Part shown: positions 25,301 through 37,300 of the stretch, in pieces | How positions within the stretch are numbered: the stretch's first letter is position 1 | Layout of the letters: each line of letters opens with the position of its first letter | Assembly (NCBI RefSeq): GCF_001949145.1 | Contig: NW_019091595.1 | Span: 62,001-126,000, forward strand | DNA: 64,000 nt | From: Acanthaster planci | Lineage: Eukaryota; Echinodermata; Asteroidea; Valvatida; Acanthasteridae | Reading direction: 5' to 3' | The notes under the pieces: model-generated | What the model was told of the DNA's origin: nothing | Database searches by the model: none | Seen by the model: the letters and a program-made list of their open reading frames with translations, nothing else | Position numbers and translations under genes: made by a program

Positions 25301-28300
25301 AAATCAAGAACCATTTTCATACCATTTCTGTATCACCAATCCAGTCATAAAACTGCTCTGCACCTCCTGGAGCCCAAGTCTTGGCACATGCCTTGCGTCA
25401 TTTAGTGTGCAAAAATGCCGCGTCCTTGACAATTTTTAATATCATCAATCCCTCAGGAGTAGCCTGGCAGTCCATCATAATTGGCTCGTCTCCTACAAAG
25501 TTTTGACATCTGGCCATCAAGTTTAAAATAACTGGGTGCTACACATCATTTTGGAATATGTCATTTTAAAACATTGCCTTGATGAAAAACATGTTCATAA
25601 ATGTCTAAAGTGCTTCATTACCCCTCCAAAAAGCATGCTCCACCTCCCCAAAAAACCCTCTACATGCCCAGAAATGTGGCAGATCTGAACTCATTGTTTC
25701 ATTCCTTAAGTGGGCCTTGAACACCATGGCACCAACACAGGGCCGTACTTGAGCCAATCACAAGACTAGTCACAAATCCTTCAACAATCCCTGTCACATG
25801 ACCAGTCACAAGACAACTAGCAGGGTGAACAACCAAAAAAGAAGGCTTTTCAAGCTGTGCAAGAGTTCGTACAAACAGCTGATGACTTAACTTTAAACTG
25901 GATAACTTTGCCTTGTGATGACTTCCACTACAGCCCAAGCAGGATCTCACTCCTGGGAGATTTCCCCCAGGATGAGATGCTATGGAGCTTGGATTTGTCA
26001 GGAGCCTTGTGAAAAAGAGTTTTTGAGGTTTGGGTTCATGTTTCAATGTCGGGACTACACAAGTTTTGTTGAGGCTTAACACACTTGGAGCTCGAATCCA
26101 GCATTTCACGGTCCAATCACCGGGCGACAGAGTTCACCTGAAAGCGTTTGCCCAGTTACACCAATGCAACTCACCCTCAAATTCCTCTTCATTCTCCTCG
26201 TCTGCTTCCTCTACAGGCGGTGTTGGAGCAACAACTGCAAAGTTAGGAGAAACATGAAACAATTAAAAAGTGGGATGAGACAATCAAAGATGCCACTGTC
26301 AAAAATATTCTGCCTCTCATCAACATGAAAAACAGGTGATCGGGAGCATCTCTGCACAATGGTGTTAAATGACCATCCACATTACCGCGTAAATTACTGA
26401 GAGACTTATTGTGGAAATATGTAGACATGTAACGAATGACATGGATTTAGGGCTGTGCCGAATATCCGAATAATTATCGAATATTCAAATGGTATTTTCT
26501 GAATTTGCATATTAGAATGCAAAATTCATGAAAAGAAAGGGAAATTTTCTTTTGTTTAAAATGAGAAAAATTGCACTCTGGAGGCTTGTTTCAAGCAGAT
26601 TAAATGAAAAGCTACAGAAATCGTACAATTCAAAAAGTAAATTATCATTACATAATATAAAATAGACATTTTCAACAGGGCAAGAAGTATTGTTCATCTC
26701 TTAAATCTTGCTAAATCGTGGCTGGAGATACTCTTTGATGTAAGAAGCTATTATATTGATTATAATGTACAATTGTGTACATTAATATTGCAACTGACTT
26801 TGTATATGGTTTGTTTATCAACAATTTGCCGGTGGGTACAACCGAATATTCGGGTATTCGATTTAATTGAAGGTCAAATATTCAAATAGTGAATTATTCG
26901 AATTGACTAAGCCCTACATGGATTGCAACGACACACACATGGGTAAACTACTTCCAAAGAAAAGTATTGAATGGTTATGCATCTCTGAAACATGGGATTC
27001 AAAAACAATTCTCAAACACAGATTGAAGTCGGTGGAACTAAGACAGGTCTTATCTCCAGGATTGTCCATTATTGGTTTTTAAACCCACTCCCCACATCAC
27101 ATTGCACCAGGAACACAGGGCAACCTCCGAGGTCATTTAAACTTCAACAGTAAATTTAAACCGATCTTTTGTCAAATGGGGCACTTGACTTGTACAAGTA
27201 CAAGTAATCTGATTCCTGAACCTTCTCACTTGGGACGTCCTGTTCCCAAGTTAGTGTACGGGTGCTAAGGTGTTCCTTAGTGTTGCTTGGAAGTTACCAA
27301 ATAGAACCAGCATGTGGTCCCGATGAACCAGGTTGGTATTTCAAAAAGACAAGGTCATTTGGGAAAAAGAGCCATGTATGGCTTAGTTTGCAGCAAGTAT
27401 TGCTGTTCCTGCATAGTTGGAATACCAAATTGACTCATTAGGACTGATGGCATATCCATGGCAAAATGTTTGGCCCTTTCCCACCGTCCCTTTCTCCCTG
27501 AGGGGTTCAGATTTTCTGAGACGACACATCTCCTCTTCCATACCGTTCAGGTTTGTGAAGTGGATCTCCCGTAGTGCCATGAACTCGTCCTCTGGGCCGA
27601 TGTCTGCTGCCCCAAAGATGTCGTTCTCTGGCCACACCTCCCTGGCGGCGCGAAGCAGAGCAATGGCATCCCCGGGCTGACCCGTATGGAGGCTGTGCTG
27701 AATGCGGACCATGGCATCCGACCTACGCAAAAAAAGGATAAAAGAAAAAGAAAAGGTAGATTCCGAAAGATAACAAATTATGACAAGACAAATAAAAAAC
27801 AGAACTGATCTATTTCATGTTCACTCCCCCATCAATACAGCATCTAGTAACTGAACAGTTTTTATCAAAACAAGGTCAGTTGACATGAGTGGTCTCCTCT
27901 GAACAATATTCATTTCATGCCAGAAGTCGGCAATCAGAAATCACTTGACATTAAAAAATCCTTTATGTGTCGAATGACAGGGGAATCCAATGTGTATCTT
28001 TTATTTCAGTAACTGACAGAAATATCTCTGAAACCCAAGTCTCAGATGCCCTCCAAAGCTCAGATTGCACGAGTGAGCATCCGTAACTCTGTGGGTCTTT
28101 GTGGGTCTCTGCAGGCCCCAGACCCCATTCCATTCAGTTTAGGACTCACTGCTTACTCACTTTTGCCAAAAGGGCAAATATTTATAAATTTGGTAGTAAT
28201 TACTGACAGGAAAATATGAACCCAACACTGCTCAAAAAAACGTAGTTGGCTGCAAAAATGTGTGCTAAGCTAAAACTTGGCCTATTATTTAATGTATAAT

Positions 28301-31300
28301 TGCTAGGTGAAATCCTGGTATTTGATAACACCTTCAGAAGTTTTTCAAACTAAATTTTGGCCCCACCTTTGTTCTTCAACTGGTAGCTCCGAAGCGGCAT
28401 CAAATGGCACAGCATTCTCTGGAATGTCCTCCCGGCCTTGCAACATGGCTGATAGGTCAGAGGTTACGTTATCCCATGATGCATTGAGTTCCTCCTCATC
28501 CTCGCCAGGCTGCTCTATCTGTTGCTGCTGTCGCTGAGCTGTTGGGCGCCGCCTGCGGCGACTTTGCTTGCGTTTCTTTTTCTGGAATAAATTTACAGCA
28601 CATTGAATTTGTTGTAAGTTCCAGTTGACAACATCCCATGTTGGCTGATTGTGTTGGGACATGCTGATCCAAATATGGATCCCAATATGTAGTGACCAAA
28701 GTTCGTACACTTCTTTCAAATTTATGTCGTAATTTTATTTTGCTTTTCTGTAGACCCAGCATATTTAAATGAAGCTAGCATTTCCATTAAATCAATTCGA
28801 TTCAAGAAATATTTGATTCAATTTATTTGATTTTGCCATTTTTCAGACGGTTGTTCTTTCAGTCTTCAGTGGCAATTACAGGGTTCCTTGCATTTCGTGG
28901 AAACAAAATTCCCGGATTTTTCCCTGATAGAAGTTAAAACTTCCAGGATCATCATTTTGACTTTATAGTCTGATAGTGTACACTACAGGTGTTCGTGTTA
29001 CAGGTTATAACGTAATAGGCGCATCACAGCTACGCTGACACAGAGAGAAAGAGGCATTTACTACAAGTGCACAAAGCTATGCTACAAAGCCACCATAGCC
29101 ATCAATCATCCAGAGGATTTGCTGTTTGGTAATGGACACGAGGTGAGAAAGTCTGACCACTGGACAAACAAAATTCCCGGATGAGAGGGACTTTTCTCAA
29201 TTCCCTTAATTTTCCCTGACTGGAAAAAGGGGAAGTAATTTTCCAGGTTTTCCCTGATTTCCTGGTTTGCTGAGAGCCCTGAATTAGTCGGTCAGTATAG
29301 GATTAGTGCAGGTTTTCAGGTCTTACCTGAACCATGATGGTGTTCTTGCCTTTGCAGTATCGCTCCAACATCTTAAGGAAAGAGTGGGTGGTCTCTATCA
29401 AGTCTTTTAAGAAGGATCTTCAAAAACAAAACATAGTACCTCAGGTTTCAAAATTTAACTCAAAAATGTTCAAAATTTCAATTAGCATACAAGTGATTCC
29501 AATAATCATTTCACTATCTCAAACAGGTAAGGATCTTTATGAACATGCAAAGCAACCAAGCTTGAACACGTTGGGCATGGGTGAGTTAGTGTGCCAAAGT
29601 AATGCTGTTTACCAGTGGCCTTTGATGCACTTCATTTTGGCTCTAAATGTAGGAAATTCAACCAAACTCACCACAATTTTCAACTGTTCATTTCCTTTCA
29701 ATATTGTGGTTTATGACCTAACTATAGACCACTCTTATTGCGCCGAAAATTATATAGGCAGCCGAACTTGAAAGAAAAACTACCGTTTGATTGTTTCTTA
29801 TTTTACCTTGTAACATTAATTTTAGAAAGGGCTGCATTTTGACTTAGCATTTAGCAGTACATGAATTATTTTCTGTGTTCTGAAAGCTGTGAAGATTTCT
29901 GACATTTTGTGAATTACTCTTTAACTTTAGTACTGACGCCCTGCCAATTTTAGTAGCCAGCTGTAGGAGAAATACAGCTGTAAGGTAAAAAGCGCAGACA
30001 CTGTACAAACAAAACTTCACACACTAAACAGAGGTCACTTTTACATGCCTTGTGTTCAAACTCAGAACTCTGGTGTCTCTCATTTGAATCCTATCTGGAG
30101 TACGGCATTCACTGTTTGACTTAAACTCTTTTCCAGAGTATTTTAAATAAATTTGGTGATGCTGGCATACAGTGATCAAATCACATCAAAGGGACCGTTG
30201 GACAGTTATCATAAAGTTAGAAAAGCATGTCCAGGTGTGAACTATAGTTTGACCTTTAGTAAACTGCTTTTCAACAGTGACTGCATACAATAGAGTAAGG
30301 AAGTGTGACATCATTTATAACCAGTGAATGCTGTACAAACAAATGGAGTACGCACGCGCACTGGTTCATGCATTGGTTCTCGCGCTAATGCCAACACACA
30401 TAATTGTGCATGTGATGTATTCACTTCGGTACTCTATGCTGCCACACTCAAACAGCCCTGGTTGAAGTAGTTTGTAAATCCCATCATCATTCACATTTTG
30501 CTCTTGGCTGAACTCGTACAGCGTACACGGTCAATAGCATCTTGTACAATTATTTTCAGGTGAACAGCTCCCTCCGTTCTGACAAATTCTATTGGCTTTT
30601 GATAACCAGCGGTGCGACCATGCCTAAGGCGCCTGGTTCTAAATGTTCCACAAGATGGTCCGAACCGTCCACTGTTCGAGGCGACATTGGTTAAACCATG
30701 GTTAACTGTAGTTGTCACTCAAACGTGCCCTGACACAGAGTCATCTGAGCTGACCTGTGCCAACTCACCTCGTGCAATAGACCTCGTTGTACTTCTTCAG
30801 AAGGGTCAGGAACACCTCCCGATACTCCACCACGTAAAAGATGTTGCTCTGGATGACCTTGGCTGACTCCCTGATCTTGGGGTCACTGGAGTGCGTCATG
30901 GCATCCACACTAGCTACCAGCTCGCCGTAGGCTTTCAGACCAAGGTGCATTCTGGGATTGGTAAACATCATGTGATTTGGGATATTATTTGCTTGTCAAA
31001 ATACTCTTAACTCTGACCAAAACCTGACAGTAAGGCTAGGGAAGCCAAATTCAACTCCCTGAAATTAGTCCAATAGTTAAATGAAAAGCCTGAGGGAAGA
31101 ATCTTGCCTGAAAACAGGCGTACTTAGAAACACACAGCAGACGCAAACATGAGGAAATAATACAAAATGCAAATCTTAGCTGAAATAGAATAAAACAGCA
31201 ACTACCTTCAAATTCTGGGAAAATTTAAATTTAAAATTAATTTAAATTTCATCTTTTAACCCACCTTTTGGACCAAGCATGAGCTTCCTTCTTGTCTGCT

Positions 31301-34300
31301 GTCATCATGTCCAAATATTTGATAATTTGGGTTTGGACGTAGAAAAACGATTGAACAGATAACGTTTCACTAAAGAAAGGAACAAAACACCAGTCAATGA
31401 TTTCAAAAACAAAATGTGCCAAGTGGTGAGACAAATACTTTCAATCTAAGAATATTTTCCCTGTGGATAAAAAGTTAATTTTTAAAAGACAAGAAATTCA
31501 AATTGTAAATCAGTATGGAATGTGAATTGCACATAAAAGGTGTCAAAATTAGTCGTCAAGACCACAGTTCACTGATTTTTTGAGAGAATCACGAAAAACT
31601 CTCCTGCCAAAGAATCTTTCTCAAATCATTCCTCTCACAAAACGTGAACATAAAATAACTTGAAGCTGCAAATGGTTGTGAAACCAAAACTCTCCTGCCA
31701 CAGAATATCTTTTAAATCACTCCTCTTAAAAAATTCATAAACCCAAAATAACTTTGAAGAATCCGAAAAAAAAGGAGAAAAATGGTTGGAAGACCTAAGC
31801 CTACATACCTGACAATGTCTACTCGAAATTTGTAAAGTCTGCTGAACTCCATAAAAAAGCGCATGGCCCACAGGTAGAAGGAGTCGTCGTGTTCTTGGGC
31901 ATGTTGGTGCATGATGTGATCCTAAGGAAGTTGTAGAAGGGGCAAGACTTGACGTAATTGAAAATTTTGAAGATTTTAATGAATGATAAAGAAAGAGCAG
32001 TCTTGTTGGACAGATGACGTACGGACAAGGTGATTGTTGAGGATAGCTGGAGAAAACAATTGGAGAAGTAAATGACACCAACCTTGACGGCATGAATGAG
32101 GGGATTGTAACAGTTCTCAATGAACAGAACGCAAAATTCTTTGAGGAAAAGGCGAATACTCAAGGTTGACCTGTGACAAGGAAACAAAAAAAAGCCTTAA
32201 ATGATTGCCTTTCAGATAAACTTTAGGTATTAAAATAAAAAGAAACACCATGCACATGACTAATACTAAATGAGCTGTCATCGGAAAACTTTTAAAGCAT
32301 TTTCACTATTATGAAATAAAAAGTTTCTTAGAAAATGGCACAGGTGCTCTTTATCATGGAACAGGCTAACGCAAGAATTTGGTACAAAATAACCTTGATA
32401 GTTACTGATCATTTTTAGGAGCTATAATGCAGAAGATAACATGGCTGTGTATTAAAAAGGCACCTGGCTGACAACTTTAATATTCCTCATTTAAAAATGA
32501 CACAGCAGCAGGGATAGTTCATACAGTAAATACATACAGTGATATCTTTCCGAGTCCTGGTGTAAGAATAAAGATATGATGAAAAGACTCCACTCCCCCC
32601 CCCCCAAAAAGCCGAAGAATACCTTCGTGTGAGCGACGTGTCCTTCATTGGCATCCGGTTCTTGGGTTTCTTCTTGGGTTCCTTCTTGGTGTCAAAGGTG
32701 ATGTTGCTGGACTTCTGAACAGCGGCATGGTATATGATGTCTCGGTCACTGATGGATTTCATATTCTTCACGCAGAATGTTCCACCGAAACGAGAGTGCC
32801 TGGGGAAGATAATTGAGCATGATCCCCAGACTCACCAAAAAAAGCTTTCAATGTCATCAAGAAATACAAGAATTAAATTTCCATTGTTACCGATGCAACC
32901 TTTTAACATCTCGGAATCTCAAAACAGAAACGTTCTTGATAGTAGGGCCACTAAGTAAGGAGTGACTGGCGGCATAATTAACATGGTGCAAATATGGTGG
33001 GACCGAAGTCTGCTCAAAATACATAATACACATACAAAATAACCACTTTGACCTCTGACCTTGCACTGCTGACCATGATCTTTGCTCTCTTCTCAGCCAG
33101 CTCCCGCTGTCGGATCATCTCCAGTTCCTGCTCATCTTTCTGTCGCTCACTGGCCAATCGTGCCTCCCCAGCCTTGGCAACTTGTTCTGGGGTCTGCAAA
33201 ATAATTTCAGAGGTTAGGATGACGTTACAATATAAATTCAAACTGCCCTTGGAGAAGGTTGACTGCTTCCCAAAAAGTGAGGAGGGGGGCATGGGTAAGC
33301 AAAGGCAAGCACACACGAGGGCCTCTACAACAAAATCAACAATAAGTGTTTAAGAAGGGGGTGCATGTCCCATCATCCCCAGCAATCAACATCCAAGCAA
33401 ACTACTTTAAGGTTTGAAACTTGACCAACTTCAGCAGCAAGAGTACCCATTTCCCTTGCATCCCTGCACAAACCCTCCTTCTCTTACAATTTACATGTAA
33501 AATGTCCAAATGTAGGAAAGTGTTGCAGCGTAAAGGTTAACCCTAACACTCCTCAGTCCTCCAATAGGTGAAGGATTGAGGAGTGTTAAGGTTAAACATG
33601 TTTTCCAAATCCTCAGCCTTTTGCCTTTCCATGTTTAACACAAAGGTAAAATACCAAGAGGTACCTAGGGGCGCAGTGGCAGTGCACACTTTTTTCAAGG
33701 GGCACTGAAGCAAATTAAAAATTACTTCTACATAAGTTCTGTAAATTTCAAAATTTCAAATGGGGAGGGGGAAGGGAGGGGTAACAAACTTTCACGGGGA
33801 GGGGGGGGGCTGATCATCCCCTATATAATAGAAGTCTTATGGATTATACATCAAAATCTGACAGTTGGATAGGTCAGTGTATTTTCCTGTACCTGTTCTC
33901 GGAACATGAGAGAGATGATTTCCACAGCATGCATACACCACTGCTGTTCAGCTTCCGAGCTGGCAATGTAGAGGATCAGTTTATCCATGCCGCTCATATT
34001 GAGCGCCCACAGAACCTGGTCATGGACGCTGGCATCGTCATCAGTGCGCTGATGAGCGTGAAGGTCGTGAAAAGAAAAGTACACTTACAATCACAAAGAC
34101 CTGGACGGCGATATTGCCAGTAATGGAAAAGACCGATCTAAGGGAGCTAGATGGAATCAATCTGCTTTTTTTGTACAAGGCTTCATCTTCAAAAATTAAT
34201 TTAGTGAGAAAAAAAGGCAGAGCAAAAAAAGGAAAAAGGTACAAGGAAAATGAAGGCAGTGATTTGATCAGATTGATAAGCGAAAAGGCCACCTTGAGAG

Positions 34301-37300
34301 GTAAGAGACTTAAACCCACTTCCTTTTATTGCAGGCAGGGTAAACTTATGAAATCAAATATTTTTTGAAAGAGAACTACTAACATTAACTTCTTTTGTCC
34401 ATTGTCCAGATTTTATGGAAAGGAATCACAATTTCAAAATACAATATTCTACAAATCTAATAAAGGATAAGATAAATCCATCAGTTCCATTTTTTGGGCA
34501 GTTAAGTGGCTGCATGGTATCTCCCAACCACAATGGACCTGTTTGTTTCACACGGATCCGGATCATGATCACTGATCTGACGTTGGTTCACCGACACCAG
34601 AGCCTACCTAATGGATTGCGCGAATCAGCTTAAGGATCACTGATCAAGATCCAGATCCACGTGAAACAAACGGGCAACTAGATGGACAACCACAACTATG
34701 ACAGTGACAATGACAATAACTGGAGAAGAGAAGCTACAGCGAAATATTACCTTTTCATAGCCAGGATCTGCAGGAACATGGAGGATGTTTCTAATGAGAA
34801 GCAGAATCCGTTCCATGAGTAAGGTGTGCTCCTCACGACGGCTCTCCCACTCCTGAGGCAAAAGTTGACAACAAACTGAGCTACAACTAGACGCGCAATC
34901 AACCCACCACTCTTTACTGTGGCAAAAGCATATGGCCCTGCATAGCTCTGATATGAAATCCAGTAATTATTATCTGTCCACACCATGTGTGGCTCTGTAT
35001 GGCTTTGGCCGCAGATCAGTTTTTACCTGAATGTGCACACCAATTAGCATCCACACAAATGAACACACCTGTAAAGTACAGATGCTAGGCACAGGACTAA
35101 ACTCTGTTTATTCCCCTTTAATTTCCTCCTCTTTGCACAAGCATGTGCAAAGAGAAAACATGGACGATCCTCCCTTTCTCAAACGCTACTTGCACAAGGG
35201 TTAAACCGGGAGACTGCTTTTTCAGGTTGCAAATGCCCAGGGCATGCAAAGCTCATTATTTGCAGATTTCTGTCACGCACCAAGTCCAAGAGTTTCTTCA
35301 GCTTGCGGGCCAGGAGTCCCATCAGCTCCTCGTCAGCAAATGCCTCCTTGTAGGACTGCAGGTGAGAGAGGACCTCCAGGAAGTAATTCCGGAACATCTT
35401 GTCCTCGGGGACTTTTTGAAAACATATCTCTGGTGATTGAGTTAGGTTAACTAGAAGCCTGTGTTAAAAAAAAATCAAGTTCATTAAGTCTACTGAGAAA
35501 CTTGTTAAGCCCAGTTTTGATATATTTGATGATGCACAGAAGTATTGGCTGATGCTTTCATATTCAAACCAAACTTGGGTCAGAAACCAGCTGCAGGGTA
35601 CAAACCGATCCAGCGATCACAATTAGATGCCATTACTGAGGTGACTGGGTTAAATTAATAGGAAGCCTTTTTTCTGAAAAAAAAAGCAACTTCATAAAGC
35701 CTGCGAGGAGGAGATGTTGGCTGATGTTGAATTCAAATAGCGTCACATTCAAAGCCAGCTCAAGGCCACAGACGAACACAACCACTACAATTAGAACTGT
35801 CACTAAGGTGGTACCACACACACACACGTGCACCTGGTGGCACATGCATGTAGAACACCCCCTTAGACAAGGACGTTGTAACTTGTCACAATTTAACGCT
35901 AGCATCAAACTTTAAGAATGCACTGGTAAGCCAACAGACCTGCCAACCTCTCAGATCACAATTCAGATTCTGAAAATTCTAAAGTCATATTTTTCATTAA
36001 AAAATCGCATTTTGAAAAAAATGAGTATATTCTTCACATAATCATTTGACCATTTGTCTGGATTGGGTCTAGTCCAAGTAAATCAAACTAGATTGGGTCA
36101 ACACTTCCTGACGCATAAAATAATCACAAAAGAAATCCATTATCGAGGTTAAAGACTGAAATGACCTTATTCCCAACTGATTTTACCACGTTTTCAAAAT
36201 CTGAATTCTTGAAATGCACATCGCACGTCCAGGCTTTTGGAATTTCCTGGTGCGGATTTTGTTGCCTGCCCGCTAGCCGGCCATAAAATGTCTCTGTCCT
36301 TGTTTATTTAACTTGATTTATTTAATTTGATTTATTTAACTTGAGGATTGGTCTTGTCAAAGATTCCATCCAAATTGAACCGTTTTTATAAAATTTACAC
36401 ACTGATGTTGCACTGAAAAAATTGTTTGAAATCTCGTAAAAAACAATGTAAATAGAACATGTAAAAGCTGTGCATTAATGTACGTCACAAGTTCTTTGCT
36501 TCGCGCCAGTTGCCCTCTATCTATCGGCAAAAGCGGAAAATTTACTAACCTTATTTCAAGCCGCATATTCACGGTGGCTGTGAAATGTGTGCTACATAAA
36601 ATACTGGAGATTGTTTGTCACTTCTTCCACTGACGCACAAGCGGCTTTAAAGAGTTCCACTAATGCTCCGTGAATATTGATATTTCATGGGCAGCCAATC
36701 ACAACATCATGATCGGGTGGTTGCCGGATGCTATTTACACAAGGTTTGTACACGTGTGCCGTGGTGCAGGTCCTGTAGGCTTGTTGTGCATTGTTCATGT
36801 ACAAATGCATGGTGTACATGTACATTCGCAGCTGTTTTTTTTTCTAGTGTAACGTTCACTCGCAACCATTGAACTATTTCTTTCAGGTGCGTCAAAATGG
36901 CCGAATCTGTATTTTTGGGGGAGATCATGTTTTCAAGAATTTCCCGTAGAAAATATGGCTAAATCGTACTATGTAGTTGGCAGGTCTGAGCTAAGTAGCA
37001 CACCACAGCAGTAATGGCACTGTCAGATTAGTCTACACGTATAAATGAAAAAGAATTGTAATCAGGTATGATCGGCAATATGACAGCAGTGTATAAACAA
37101 GACGAGGAGAGGAATGGTCCTAAATGTACCAATTGCAACCCATATGAAACATGAAATGAAGGTTAGTAATACAGATGAATGAAATAATCAAACAGCTTAT
37201 CTGTGGACCTTATGCAAGTTTCGAACAGCTCGGTATCCTTGTGGTACTGCTTGGTGATATACAAAAGGTCATTCTGGAGAATCTGTGCATTGCCAAGCTG

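Noticed and set aside
29334-29771. Plus-strand 145-residue frame opposite TIMELESS exon 12
   Set aside because: It starts on the antisense of a confident exon and has no domain or splice support.
31635-32187. Minus-strand frames longer than the TIMELESS exons they contain
   Set aside because: The real exons are 31921-31809 and 32170-32083; the rest is intron translated through.
34115-34368. Plus-strand Lys-rich frame near TIMELESS exon 5
   Set aside because: It lies in the intron between exons 4 and 5 on the opposite strand, with A-rich low-complexity sequence producing the Lys content.
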